64,000 nucleotides of DNA from Herbiconiux gentiana (GCF_024978135.1 NZ_JANTEZ010000002.1:434001-498000); one strand, 5' to 3'; shown: positions 43,453-52,773, counted from the first letter of the stretch. The notes: generated by a model not told the origin, from the letters alone. Numbers and translations: made by a program.

Positions 43453-44664
43453 ATGAGCAGCGTGCGGATCGGCGAGCGGGCGGGCGAGGCGCTGCGCGTG
43501 CTCGGCGCTGCGTCGCCGGCGGCCGTCGACATCTTCACGGGCATCCTGACCCACGGACCGCTCTCGCGCACCGACGTCGCCAAGGCGACCGGCCTCTCGC
43601 AGGCGGCCGTGACGAAGGCGGTCGCGCCGATGATCGCCGCGGGGCTGATCGTCGACCACGATCCGGCACCGCGCGGCGGCCCCCGCGGCCGGCCCGCCAA
43701 CCCGATCAAGGTCGACCCCGCCTCGCTCGTGGTGCTCGGCATCAAGGTCAACCCGGGCGAGGTGATCGGGGTCGCCACCGACCTGGGGGCGCGGATGCTC
43801 GTGTCGGCCCATCAGCCGGTCGGCGCCTCGTTCGACGCGGTGGTCGAGGGCGTCGCCGAGATCGCGGAGCGGCTCTGCGCCCTGCTCGGCGACCGGCGCG
43901 ACCGGCTGGCCGGGGTCGGGGTCTCGGTGTCGGGCGACGTCGACTCGAGGAACGGGGTCGTGCGCGAGTCGGCTCTGCTCGGCTGGACCGGGGAGCACCT
44001 CGGCGCCGCGCTGACCGAACGGCTCGGCCTGCCGGTGCTGATCGAGAACGACGTGCGGGCGCTCACCGTGGCCGAGCACTGGTTCGGCGAGGGGGTCGGC
44101 ACCAGCTCGTTCGCCATCATCACGATCGGCAGCGGCATCGGCTGCGGGCTGCACGTGAACGGCGAGGTCGTCGAGGGCGCCTTCGGGGTGGCGGGTGAGA
44201 TCGGGCACCTGCCGCTGACGTCCGAGCGCTTCGTCTGCACCTGCGGTCGGCGCGGCTGCGTCGAGGCGGTGGCGTCGACCGGCGCGATCGTGCGCGCGGT
44301 GGCCGAGGCGGGCGGGGTGCGGGACGGGCATCCGGTCGCCACGATCGACGAGGCGGTGGCGCTCGCGCACGAGGGCGACCCCTCGGCCGTGGAGGTCTTC
44401 GACCGCGCGGGCACCGTCATCGGCACCGCGATCGCGACGGTCGCGAACCTCACGGGGCCCGAGATCGTGCTGATCACGGGCGAGGCCGTGTCGGACTACG
44501 ACCTCTACGACCAGCGGCTGCGGGCCGCGTTCGAGGCGCACGCCTTCGGCGCCGCCGGTCGCTGCCGCATCGTGCTGCGGCCGCACGCGTTCGAGGACTG
44601 GGCGCGCGGGGCCGCGGCGGCGGTGCTGCAGGGCATCGTGCAGCAGCGGCACCCGGCGCGGTAG
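43453..44664 (+). CDS. ROK-family transcriptional regulator (copy 2)
   Basis: A 403-residue regulator paralogous to the ROK gene at 33047. HTH: AAVDIFTGILTHGPLSRTDVAKATGLSQAAVTKAVA. The ROK domain has GVGVSVSGDVD, TIGSGIGCGLHVNGEVV and the zinc motif CTCGRRGCVEAVAS. GGAAGG at 43441-43446 supports ATG 43453 over GTG 43432. Copies 1 and 2 bracket the divergent glycan locus; they may recognise related operators but different sugars, for example the products of GH95 and GH36. Confidence 0.87.
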   Translation: MSSVRIGERAGEALRVLGAASPAAVDIFTGILTHGPLSRTDVAKATGLSQAAVTKAVAPMIAAGLIVDHDPAPRGGPRGRPANPIKVDPASLVVLGIKVNPGEVIGVATDLGARMLVSAHQPVGASFDAVVEGVAEIAERLCALLGDRRDRLAGVGVSVSGDVDSRNGVVRESALLGWTGEHLGAALTERLGLPVLIENDVRALTVAEHWFGEGVGTSSFAIITIGSGIGCGLHVNGEVVEGAFGVAGEIGHLPLTSERFVCTCGRRGCVEAVASTGAIVRAVAEAGGVRDGHPVATIDEAVALAHEGDPSAVEVFDRAGTVIGTAIATVANLTGPEIVLITGEAVSDYDLYDQRLRAAFEAHAFGAAGRCRIVLRPHAFEDWARGAAAAVLQGIVQQRHPAR

Positions 44665-44729
44665 CGGCCCCGGCGGCGCTGGCGGCGTCGGCAGCGGCCG
44701 GCGCGGTGGCGCCCCGGACGGCGCCGCCC

Positions 44730-45437
44730 CTAGCGGCGGCCGGGCTCCGTGCGCTCGGCGCGCCCGCCGGCAACCGTGTCGAGCACCCGGCCGAGCGAGC
44801 GGTCGAGGTGCTCCCGCATCGTCTCCGCGGCCCGCTCCGGGTCGGCGTCGCGGATCGCCCGGACGATCTCCACGTGCTCGTCGAGGGTTCCGTGCCCGTA
44901 GCTGCCCGCGTAGGAGAGCCGGAAGATGTGCAGGTGGCAGTGGGTGCGCGCGTAGGTGCGGCTGATCAGCCGGTTGCCCGCGGTGTCGAAGACCAGGCCG
45001 TGCAACCGCTCGTCGTGCGCCGACAGGGCCCCCGCCGGCAGGGCGGCCGGATGCCCGCTGAGCGTCTCCAGCTCCCGGTCGAACGCGGCGAGATCGCCCT
45101 CCTCGCGACGCCGGGCCGCCGAGGCCGCGGCCGCCGGCTCGAGCAGCATGCGCAGCTCGTAGAGCTCGATCAGCTCGTCGCGGGTGAGCAGCTCGGTGGT
45201 GCGGTAGCCCCGCAGCGGCACCTTCACCACGAGACCCTCCGACTCGAGCCCGGCGAGCGCCTCGCGCACCGGCGTCGGTGAGACGGAGAGCTGTCGAGCG
45301 GCGTCGTCGATGTTGATGCGACGACCGGGCGGGATCGCGCCGGACATGATCAGCCCGCGCAGATGCTGGTGCACCTCGGTGGGCCGCGGGGCCCCGGCCG
45401 CAGCGCCGAGCGAGTCGAGATACTGCCCCTCGAGCAT
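44730..45437 (-). CDS. GntR-family regulator with FCD domain
   Basis: A 235-residue FadR-type repressor. The winged helix (VHQHLRGLIMSGAIPPGRRINID, LSVSPTPVREALAGLESEGLV) is followed by an FCD domain with probable metal/ligand residues in ALSAHDERLHGLVFD and DEHVEIVRAI. The ATG at 45437 is preceded by GGGGAG. It diverges from the ribose-type ABC/enolase operon and probably controls it through the inverted repeat at 45491-45515. FCD ligands are often sugar acids, fitting the mandelate-racemase-like enzyme. Confidence 0.85.
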   Translation of the reverse strand: MLEGQYLDSLGAAAGAPRPTEVHQHLRGLIMSGAIPPGRRINIDDAARQLSVSPTPVREALAGLESEGLVVKVPLRGYRTTELLTRDELIELYELRMLLEPAAAASAARRREEGDLAAFDRELETLSGHPAALPAGALSAHDERLHGLVFDTAGNRLISRTYARTHCHLHIFRLSYAGSYGHGTLDEHVEIVRAIRDADPERAAETMREHLDRSLGRVLDTVAGGRAERTEPGRR

Positions 45438-45490
45438 CCGTCGCTCCCCTCTGCTTGACAGGACCCAATCTATCGTGGAGCATGGCCAGA

Positions 45491-45515
45491 ATCCTATAGG
45501 AAAATCAAATAGGAT
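45491..45515. promoter_or_regulatory. Inverted repeat, probable GntR operator
   Basis: ATCCTAT at 45491-45497 is inverted as ATAGGAT at 45509-45515, and CCTATAGG at 45493-45500 is itself a perfect palindrome. The stretch is AT-rich in a GC-rich setting and lies 27 bases before the binding-protein ATG. TTGACA at 45455-45460 is present, but no matching -10 was found. Confidence 0.5.
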
Positions 45516-45541
45516 CACCCGTACCGATGGAGGGCTCAACG

Positions 45542-46588
45542 ATGAGACGCACCACACTTCCCCTCGCCGTCACGGCGATCACGGCCGCGGCGCTGCTGCT
45601 GTCCGGCTGCACCCCGCAGGCGTCCTCCGGCGGAGGAGCCGAGGCCACCGGCCTCGACACGGTCAAGGTCGCCCTGGTGCCGGGTGGTCCGCACCCGTAC
45701 TTCCAGCCATGGATCGCCGCCGCCGACCAGGCGAAGACCGACTTCGGGCTGGGCGACGCGACCTTCAACGAGACCGCCGGCTGGGACCAGACGAAGGAGA
45801 ACGACGTCATCAACTCCCTCGTCGCCAACGGCTACAACGCCTTCGGCGTGTTCGGCGTCTCGCCCACCGACATCAACTCGACCTTCCAGAACCTCAAGCA
45901 GAACGGCATCGCGTCGGCCGCGCTCGGCTCCTGCCCGGCCGGAGACGTCAACGACGCCGACTTCTGTCTGTCGACCGACACCGAGGCGGCGGCCTACAAG
46001 GCGGCCCAGGCCACCATCCAGGCCATGGGCGGGAAGGGCGTGCTCGCCCACCTCACGGGCGTCAACGTCGACTCGAACACCCAACGCCGCATCGCGGGCG
46101 TGAAGAAGGCGGTCGAGGAGACGAACGGCGCGGTCACCCTGCTGCCCGACGTGACCGACATCGACACCGACATCACCACCGCCCAGAAGGCCGTGGCCGA
46201 CCTGCTCGCCTCGAAGGGCAGCGAGATCACCGGCATCGTGTCGACCGCGTACAACCCCGCGGTGGCCGCCGCCACCGCGGTGAAGGAATCGGGCCTGCCG
46301 ATCTCCCTCGTCGCGATCGACGACGACGAGACCATCCTCGCGGCGATCGAGGACGGCTCGGTCTACGCCACCATCGCGCAGAACCCCACCGGGCAGGCCT
46401 ACGTGGGCAGTTACGCGCTGGCGAAGCTGGCCAGCAAGGAGTGCACGATGGCCGACCCCGGCGCGATCATCGACTCCGGCTCGTTCGTGGTGACGAAGGA
46501 GAACGTGGCCACCTACGACGACGAGCGCACCGCCGCGAGCGAGCAGCTGATGAAGGACTTCGACGCCGACCACCTCGTCTGCTCCTGA
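45542..46588 (+). CDS. Sugar ABC transporter substrate-binding lipoprotein (RbsB-like)
   Basis: A 348-residue type-1 periplasmic-binding-protein-fold lipoprotein. The signal segment LPLAVTAITAAALLLSGC ends in a lipobox Cys. The mature part opens VKVALVPGGPHPYFQPWIAA and has the two-lobe pattern with GVFGVSPTDIN and IDDDETILAAIEDGSVYATIAQNP. GGAGGG at 45530-45535 precedes ATG 45542, so the longer start at 45527 is unlikely. It supplies the two permeases and ATPase downstream. The ligand is probably a pentose, hexose or sugar acid. Confidence 0.88.
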   Translation: MRRTTLPLAVTAITAAALLLSGCTPQASSGGGAEATGLDTVKVALVPGGPHPYFQPWIAAADQAKTDFGLGDATFNETAGWDQTKENDVINSLVANGYNAFGVFGVSPTDINSTFQNLKQNGIASAALGSCPAGDVNDADFCLSTDTEAAAYKAAQATIQAMGGKGVLAHLTGVNVDSNTQRRIAGVKKAVEETNGAVTLLPDVTDIDTDITTAQKAVADLLASKGSEITGIVSTAYNPAVAAATAVKESGLPISLVAIDDDETILAAIEDGSVYATIAQNPTGQAYVGSYALAKLASKECTMADPGAIIDSGSFVVTKENVATYDDERTAASEQLMKDFDADHLVCS

Positions 46589-46641
46589 CCCGCCGCACCC
46601 ACCATCCGGCCGCCCAGGCGGCCGCCGTTCCGGAGGCACCG

Positions 46642-47730
46642 ATGCCGACCATCACCACCGCCCGCGCCCGCCTCGTCGACCTCGAGGTCGAGACCGTGCG
46701 CACCGACGCAGTGCAGAGCTTCGTCAAGCAGGAGACGATCTTCGTCGAGATCGACACCGACGACGGCCTGACGGGCACCGGGTACTCGTACACGATCGGC
46801 ACCGGCGGGCGGGCGGTGCTGTCGATGCTGCGCGACCACCTGCTCGAGCTGCTGCCGGGTCAGGACGCGGCGAACGTCGAGGCGATCTGGCACCGCCTCT
46901 TCGCTTCCACACGCGCGACCACGACGGGGGCGATCACCTCGCTCGCCCTCGCCGCGGTCGACACCGCCCTGTGGGACCTGAAGGCGCTGCGGGCCGCCGA
47001 GCCGCTCTGGCAGGCCGCCGGCGGGTTCCGCCGCGACGTGCCGCTCTACGACACCGAGGGCGGCTGGCTGCACCTGTCCACCGACGAGCTCGTCGAGGGG
47101 GCGCTCCGATCGCGTGCGGCCGGCTGGGCGGGCCTGAAGATCAAGGTGGGCATGCCCCACGTGGCCGACGACGTCGAGCGGCTGCGTGCCGTGCGCGAGG
47201 CGATCGGCGACCGGATGGACCTGATGGTCGACGCGAACCAGTCGATGACCGGGGCCGAGGCCGTGCGCCGGGCGCGGGCCTTCGAGCCGCTCGACCTGTT
47301 CTGGCTCGAGGAGCCGCTGCCGGCCGACGACATCGCGGGGCACGCGCGCCTCGCGCGCTCCACGAGCATCCCGATCGCCGTGGGCGAGTCGATGTACTCG
47401 GTCGCGCAGTTCCGCGAGTACCTCGAGCGCGGGGCCGCCGGGGTGGTGCAGGTCGACGTCGCCCGGATCGGCGGCATCACGCCCTGGCTCAAGGTCGCGC
47501 ACCTGGCCGAGGCGTTCAACGTCGCGGTCTGCCCGCACTTCCTGATGGAGCTGCACGTGAGCCTGGTCGGCGCGGTGCCGAACGGCCGCTATGTCGAGCA
47601 CATCCCGCAGCTGCGCGCGATCACCCACGGGGAGCTCGAGATCGTGGACGGGCGGGCGCTCGCCCCGCAACAGCCCGGTCTCGGCATCCGCTGGAACCCG
47701 GACGCGATCGACGACCGGACCGTCGCGTGA
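46642..47730 (+). CDS. Enolase-superfamily enzyme, mandelate racemase subgroup
   Basis: A 362-residue enzyme that abstracts the alpha-proton of a carboxylate with a Mg2+-bound enolate. Lys166 and Lys168 (LKIKV), metal ligands Asp197, Glu223 and Glu249, then Asp272-His299 as catalytic dyad and Glu319 are all present. Each is exactly two positions after the residue I remember for Pseudomonas mandelate racemase (164, 166, 195, 221, 247, 270, 297, 317). Members of this subgroup include racemases and acid-sugar dehydratases such as galactarate/talarate dehydratase. The sugar-type ABC genes favour an acid-sugar dehydratase. CGGAGGC precedes the ATG. Confidence 0.88.
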   Translation: MPTITTARARLVDLEVETVRTDAVQSFVKQETIFVEIDTDDGLTGTGYSYTIGTGGRAVLSMLRDHLLELLPGQDAANVEAIWHRLFASTRATTTGAITSLALAAVDTALWDLKALRAAEPLWQAAGGFRRDVPLYDTEGGWLHLSTDELVEGALRSRAAGWAGLKIKVGMPHVADDVERLRAVREAIGDRMDLMVDANQSMTGAEAVRRARAFEPLDLFWLEEPLPADDIAGHARLARSTSIPIAVGESMYSVAQFREYLERGAAGVVQVDVARIGGITPWLKVAHLAEAFNVAVCPHFLMELHVSLVGAVPNGRYVEHIPQLRAITHGELEIVDGRALAPQQPGLGIRWNPDAIDDRTVA

Positions 47731-48815
47731 GCGACCGCCCCGCCGTGGTGCGCTGGCTGGCGACCCCGCGCTTCGTGCTGATCGCCATCATCGTCGTGCT
47801 GGTGGCCGTGCTGACCGCCGTGAAACCCTCGTTCCTGAACGGGGCGTTCGTGCTGGCGCCGTTGATCACCTCGATCACCGTCTTCACCGTCGTCGGGCTC
47901 GCGCAGATGATGGTGCTCTCGATCGGGCACATGAACATCGCCGTCGGACAGATGGCCGCGTTCGGCGCGATGGCCTCCGGCATCTCGTTCGACCTGTTCG
48001 CCCTCCCGCTCGCCGCCGGACTGCTGCTGGGCCTGGTGGCCGGGGCGGCGATCGGCGCCCTGACGGGGTGGATAATCGCCCGCACCGGCGTGAACTCCTT
48101 CATCGTCACCCTCGCCATGAGCTTCGCGCTGCTCGGTCTCGTGCCCACCGTCTACTCCGCGCTCAGTACGGGCTCCGCGTTCGTGGTGAAGCCCGAGGGC
48201 TTCGACCTGCTCGGCCGCAGCTCCTTCTCCTCGGTGTGCCTCGCGGGGTGGTGCGGCCCCGCCGCCATCCCGCTGATGGTCGTGCCGGTGCTCGTCGTGA
48301 TGGCGCTCGTCGGGCTGCTCTACCAGCGCACCCGCTGGGGCCGGGAGCTGCTGCTGACCGGCAGCAACGTCACCGCGGCCGAGCTGTCGGGCATCCCCAC
48401 CGCGCGGCGAATCGTGATGGCGCACACGCTCTCGGGCACGCTCGCGGCGCTGGCGGGCATCCTGCTGGCCACCAGCATCGGCTCGTTCACGCCGTCGATC
48501 GGCGACGAGTTCATGCTGCAGTCCTTCGTCGGGCCGATCCTCGGCGGCACCCTGCTCGCGGGCGGCTACGTCTCGGTAGTCGGCACCTTCCTCGGCATCA
48601 CGCTCACGCTCGTCATCCGCAAGGGGCTCGAATTGTTCGGGGTCGGCATCGAGACGCTGAACGTGCTGCTCGGGGTCATCCTGCTCGTCGCCCTCTCGGC
48701 CGACCGCGTGCGGGAGATCCGGCTGCGGCGGGGACGCGCCCCCGGGAGCGCCCCCGGCCGCCCCTCCGGGAGCACGCCCGATCGCACTCCCGACGCCGAG
48801 GAGGTGCCGGCATGA
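47727..48815 (+). CDS. Ribose-type ABC transporter permease (first)
   Basis: A 362-residue CUT2 permease with eight to ten hydrophobic helices, including FVLIAIIVVLVAVLTAV and FTVVGLAQMMVLSIGHMNIAVGQMAA, the conserved RbsC segment. The C-terminal tail is hydrophilic and rich in Pro/Gly/Arg repeats. GTG start at 47727 overlaps the enolase-superfamily stop (GTGA); its own stop overlaps the next permease ATG. The presence of two permeases suggests a heterodimeric channel. Confidence 0.87.
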   Translation: MSDRPAVVRWLATPRFVLIAIIVVLVAVLTAVKPSFLNGAFVLAPLITSITVFTVVGLAQMMVLSIGHMNIAVGQMAAFGAMASGISFDLFALPLAAGLLLGLVAGAAIGALTGWIIARTGVNSFIVTLAMSFALLGLVPTVYSALSTGSAFVVKPEGFDLLGRSSFSSVCLAGWCGPAAIPLMVVPVLVVMALVGLLYQRTRWGRELLLTGSNVTAAELSGIPTARRIVMAHTLSGTLAALAGILLATSIGSFTPSIGDEFMLQSFVGPILGGTLLAGGYVSVVGTFLGITLTLVIRKGLELFGVGIETLNVLLGVILLVALSADRVREIRLRRGRAPGSAPGRPSGSTPDRTPDAEEVPA

Positions 48816-49822
48816 CCCGCGCACGACTCGGGTCGCAGAGCATCACCCTGATCGCCATCGTCGTGGCCGGCACGGTGCTGCTCGGCATCGCCTCGGGCGG
48901 CGACCTCTTCTCCCCCGTCGGCATCCGCACCTTCTTCCAGTTCCTGGCCGTGCCCATCCTGATCGGCCTCGCGCAGATGATCACGGTCGCCGTCGGCCAG
49001 CTGAACCTGGCGGTCGGCGCCATCGGCGGCGTCGCGGCGGCCCTCGCGGCCGTGCTGATGGCCGACCTCGGCGTGCCGCCGCTGATCGGCGCGCTGGTGC
49101 CGCTCGCGGTCGGGGCGCTCGCGGGGCTCGCCAACGGCTGGCTCGTGGTGCTCACCCGCATCAACGGCTTCATCGTGACGCTGGCGACGATGACCATCCT
49201 GCTGGGCGCCCAGTACGCCCTCGTCGGCACGCGCACCGTTTCGGCCGACAACTGGCAGCCGCTCGCCGCCGTCGGCCGGGCGACCGTGCTCGGCGTTCCG
49301 CTGATCTTCCTCGCGGCCGTCGCGGCGGCCGTCGTGGTCGCCCTGGCCTCCCGGTACACCCGCTCGGGCCGCCGCCTGCTCGCGAGCGGAGACAACCCCG
49401 AGGCGGCGCGGCTGCTCGGCATCTCCAACGACCGCAGCGTCGTGCTCGCCCACACCGCCTCGGGCCTGCTCTGCGGAGTCGCCGCCCTCGTGAGCCTCGC
49501 CGCGCTGCCGGGCGTGAACCAGAGCGTCGGCGGCGACTGGCTGCTGCCGAGCTTCGCCGCCCCGATCATCGGCGGCGTCTCGCTCACCGGCGGCACCGTC
49601 GCCGTGCTCGGCACCGTGCTCGCCGCCACCGTCGTGCGCCTCGTCGACACGGCGCGGGCCGAGTTCCAGCTCGCACCCGCCTGGGTGAACTTCGTGATCG
49701 GGGCCGTGGTGCTCGGCACCGTCGCGCTCGACCGCGTGCGGCAGGTGCGCGCCGAGCGGCGTCGCGGGGCCGCACGGGCTCAGGATGCTCCCGCCGTCGA
49801 CACCCTGGAGGCCGCCCGATGA
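48812..49822 (+). CDS. Ribose-type ABC transporter permease (second)
   Basis: A 336-residue CUT2 permease homologous to the preceding one: PILIGLAQMITVAVGQLNLAVGAIGG, INGFIVTLATMTILLG and GVSLTGGTVAVLGTVLAATVVRLVD. GAGGAGG at 48799-48805 and the ATGA overlap define the start. The stop overlaps the ATPase ATG (ATGA), completing a tightly coupled transporter operon. Confidence 0.87.
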   Translation: MTRARLGSQSITLIAIVVAGTVLLGIASGGDLFSPVGIRTFFQFLAVPILIGLAQMITVAVGQLNLAVGAIGGVAAALAAVLMADLGVPPLIGALVPLAVGALAGLANGWLVVLTRINGFIVTLATMTILLGAQYALVGTRTVSADNWQPLAAVGRATVLGVPLIFLAAVAAAVVVALASRYTRSGRRLLASGDNPEAARLLGISNDRSVVLAHTASGLLCGVAALVSLAALPGVNQSVGGDWLLPSFAAPIIGGVSLTGGTVAVLGTVLAATVVRLVDTARAEFQLAPAWVNFVIGAVVLGTVALDRVRQVRAERRRGAARAQDAPAVDTLEAAR

Positions 49823-51402
49823 CCGTCCCCGCCCTCGAGGCCCGCACGATCTCGAAGTCCTTCCCCGGGGTGAAGGCACTCGACGCGGTGTCGCTGACCA
49901 TGCTCCCGGGATCGGTGCACGCCCTGCTCGGCGAGAACGGCGCCGGCAAGTCCACGCTGATCAAGGCGCTCACCGGGGTGCACCGCCCCGACGGCGGATG
50001 CATCCTGCTGCCGGGCGCCGACGGCCGGCCCGCCGAGGTGCAGCTGACCGATCCGGCCGCCGCCCGCGACGCCGGCATCGGGGTGGTGCACCAGGAGCGG
50101 AACGTGATCCGCGGCTTCACGGTGGCCGAGAACATCGTGCTCGGCCGCATGCCGCGGCGGGCCGGGCGCATCGACTGGGCCCGCGCCCGAGACGAGGCGG
50201 CCGCCTGTCTCGCCCAGCTCGAGGTCGACCTCGATCCGTCGACCCCGATCGCCGAGCTGTCGTCGGCGCAGATGCAGCTCGTCGAGATCGCCCGGGCCCT
50301 GTTCACCGAGACCCGGGTGCTGCTCCTCGACGAGCCGACCGCGTCGATCAGCGCGGCCGAGAGCGACCGGCTGTTCCGGGTGGTCGACCGGCTGCGCGAC
50401 GAGGGGGCGAGCATCCTGTTCGTCAGTCACAAGCTCGAGGAGGTCTACGCGCACTGCGACACCGTGACGGTGCTGCGCGACGGCCGCTCGGTACTGGAGT
50501 CGCAGCCGCTGTCGGCGCACTCGCACGATGAGATCGTCGACACGATGGTGGGGCGTGCGCTCGGTTCGCTCACGGTGCCCGACCGCCCGGCGCCGCGGAG
50601 CTCGGCTCCCGCGCTGGAGCTGACGGCGGTCACGACGACCGCCGGGCACCACGGGGTGTCGCTCAGCGTGCGTCCCGGCGAGATCGTCGGGCTGTACGGG
50701 CTCGTGGGCGCCGGCCGCACCGAGCTGGCCCGCGCGATCGTCGGCCTCGAGCGGATCACCGCGGGAGAGCTCCGGGTCGAGGGGGTGCCGACGCGCATCC
50801 GCTCGGTTCGTCAGGCGCTGCACCGCCACGGCATCGGCTACGTGACCGAGAACCGCAAGGAGGAGGGGGTCTTCCTCGAGCAGAGCATCACTCGGAACGT
50901 CGCCGTGACGGTGTGGCCCGAGCTGCAGCGCGGGCCGGGGCTGATCAGCGCCAGGCGCGAGCGCGAGCTGGTGGCGCGGTTCGTCGACGAGCTCGACATC
51001 CGCATCTCGTCGCAGAACCAGCTGGCCGGGCGGCTCTCGGGCGGCAACCAGCAGAAGGTGTCGCTGGCGAAGTGGCTGGCGGCCTCGCCGCGCATCCTGA
51101 TCATCGACGAGCCCACGATCGGCATCGACCTGCGCACGAAGCGGTCGTTCTACGAGCTGATCTGGCGGCTCGCCGACGAGGGCATGGCCATCCTGCTGAT
51201 CTCGAGCGACCTGGCCGAGATGATCACCCTGGCCGACCGGATCGCCGTGATGGACCGCTTCGCCATCGCCGGTGAGCGCACGAACAGCCACGAGTACGAC
51301 AGCATGAGCCAGGAGATCATCCGGCTCATCCACTCGCACGCCGGCTCGCACGCCGAGGCCGGTGCCGTCGGAACGGAGGAGGGCATCGATGTCGCGGGCT
51401 GA
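49819..51402 (+). CDS. Sugar ABC transporter ATP-binding protein (RbsA/MglA type)
   Basis: A 527-residue protein with two ABC modules. Module 1 has Walker A GENGAGKST, signature LSSAQMQLVEIARAL and Walker B VLLLDEPTA. Module 2 has the degenerate Walker A GLVGAGRTE, signature LSGGNQQKVSLAKWL and Walker B ILIIDEPTIGID. This asymmetry is normal for RbsA-like proteins. It energises the two preceding permeases. It overlaps the upstream stop by four bases and the downstream MFS start by 14 bases. Confidence 0.92.
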   Translation: MTVPALEARTISKSFPGVKALDAVSLTMLPGSVHALLGENGAGKSTLIKALTGVHRPDGGCILLPGADGRPAEVQLTDPAAARDAGIGVVHQERNVIRGFTVAENIVLGRMPRRAGRIDWARARDEAAACLAQLEVDLDPSTPIAELSSAQMQLVEIARALFTETRVLLLDEPTASISAAESDRLFRVVDRLRDEGASILFVSHKLEEVYAHCDTVTVLRDGRSVLESQPLSAHSHDEIVDTMVGRALGSLTVPDRPAPRSSAPALELTAVTTTAGHHGVSLSVRPGEIVGLYGLVGAGRTELARAIVGLERITAGELRVEGVPTRIRSVRQALHRHGIGYVTENRKEEGVFLEQSITRNVAVTVWPELQRGPGLISARRERELVARFVDELDIRISSQNQLAGRLSGGNQQKVSLAKWLAASPRILIIDEPTIGIDLRTKRSFYELIWRLADEGMAILLISSDLAEMITLADRIAVMDRFAIAGERTNSHEYDSMSQEIIRLIHSHAGSHAEAGAVGTEEGIDVAG

Positions 51403-52753
51403 GGGATCGACCGGGGGTGTGAACCGGCGCGTGGCCGCCGCCGCGCTCGTGGGGTCGGCGCTGGAATGGTACGACTTCTACCTCTACGGCACGGCCGCCG
51501 CGCTGGTGTTCAACCGCATCATCTTCACCGACGCCGACCCGACCGTGGCGACGCTCGCGGCCTTCGCGACGCTCGCAGTGGGCTACTTCATCCGGCCGCT
51601 CGGCGGACTGATCTTCGGCCGGCTGGGCGACACGGTGGGGCGCAGGAACGTGCTCGTCATCACGCTGCTCGTGATGGGCGTCTCGACGGTCGCGATGGCC
51701 TTCGTGCCGACGTACGAGCAGGTGGGCCTGTGGGCGCCGGTCATCCTGGTGGTGCTGCGGGCGATCCAGGGCATCGGGGCGGGCGCCGAGTTCGGCGGCG
51801 CCGCGATCCTCTCGGTCGAGAGCGCCCCGGCCCGCTCGCGCGGGCTGCAGGGGGCGTGGCCGGCGGTCGGCGTGTACCTCGGGCTGCTGCTCGCCTCGGG
51901 GGCGTTCGCGCTGGTGACCCAGCTGCCCGAGGAGGACTTCCTGGCGTGGGGCTGGCGCGTCCCGTTCGCGGCGAGCGTGGTCGTCATCGCGGTGGCGCTG
52001 TTCATCCGGCTGCGGCTCGCCGAGAGCCCGGCGTTCCTCGAAGCCCAGGCGCGCGCGGCCGCCCAGCCCGCGGTCGAGGCGGCCCCGATCCGCTCGGTCT
52101 TCCGCTTCAAGAAGAAGGCGGCGCTCGTGCTGATCGGGGCGCAGACCCCGCAGAACGTGCTCGCCTACGTGAACCTCACCTTCCTCACGGCCTACCTCGT
52201 GGGCACCCTGAAGCTGGCGAACTCGGTCGGCCCGATCGCCGTGACCGCGGCCACCTTCGCGACGATGATCACCCTGCCGCTGTTCGGAGCGCTCTCCGAC
52301 CGGGTCGGGCGGAAGCCCGTGGTGCTGTTCGGCATCGCCTTCTCGGCGCTGTTCGTGTTCCCGTACTTCGCGATCATCGACGGCACCCGCTCACCGCTCG
52401 GCATCACGATCGCCGTCGTGGTGAGCCTCGGCGTGGGTGTCGGTGCCATGTTCGGGCCGCAGGGCGCCTACTTCTCAGAGCTCTTCACGGCCCGCGCCCG
52501 CTTCACGGGGCTGGCCTTCAGCCGCGAGGTCGCCGGCGCGCTGTCGGGTGGCCTGACCCCGCTGATCGCGGTCGCCCTCGTGGCGGCGGCTTCCGGGGCG
52601 TCGTGGCTGGTGGCGCTGTTCGTCATCGCGGCTTGCGCGATCGGCTTCGTGGCCGCTGCACTGGGGCCCGAGACCCGCGGCCGCTCGCTCGACGCGCTCA
52701 CGCCGGCCGAGCTGGCGGCGTCCACGGCCCCGCCGGGGCCGCTGCCGCGCTGA
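51389..52753 (+). CDS. MFS transporter, metabolite:H+ symporter (ProP-like) family
   Basis: A 454-residue 12-helix symporter. Family markers are AAALVGSALEWYDFYLYGTA at the start, FIRPLGGLIFGRLGDTVGRR in loop 2-3, and GIGAGAEFGGAAIL. Relatives carry organic acids, shikimate, proline or betaine with protons. The ATG at 51389 follows GGAGGAGGG and lies inside the end of the ATPase gene, so it belongs to the same transcript. It may take up the same acid substrate by a second route or export a product. Confidence 0.87.
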   Translation: MSRAEGSTGGVNRRVAAAALVGSALEWYDFYLYGTAAALVFNRIIFTDADPTVATLAAFATLAVGYFIRPLGGLIFGRLGDTVGRRNVLVITLLVMGVSTVAMAFVPTYEQVGLWAPVILVVLRAIQGIGAGAEFGGAAILSVESAPARSRGLQGAWPAVGVYLGLLLASGAFALVTQLPEEDFLAWGWRVPFAASVVVIAVALFIRLRLAESPAFLEAQARAAAQPAVEAAPIRSVFRFKKKAALVLIGAQTPQNVLAYVNLTFLTAYLVGTLKLANSVGPIAVTAATFATMITLPLFGALSDRVGRKPVVLFGIAFSALFVFPYFAIIDGTRSPLGITIAVVVSLGVGVGAMFGPQGAYFSELFTARARFTGLAFSREVAGALSGGLTPLIAVALVAAASGASWLVALFVIAACAIGFVAAALGPETRGRSLDALTPAELAASTAPPGPLPR

Positions 52754-52773
52754 CCCGGCCGCTGCGCGTGCGT

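Noticed and set aside
41140-45483. Minus-strand frame of about 1447 codons
   Set aside because: It lies opposite GH36 and ROK genes that have complete catalytic motifs; the translation has no recognisable domain and arises from GC skew in the third codon position.
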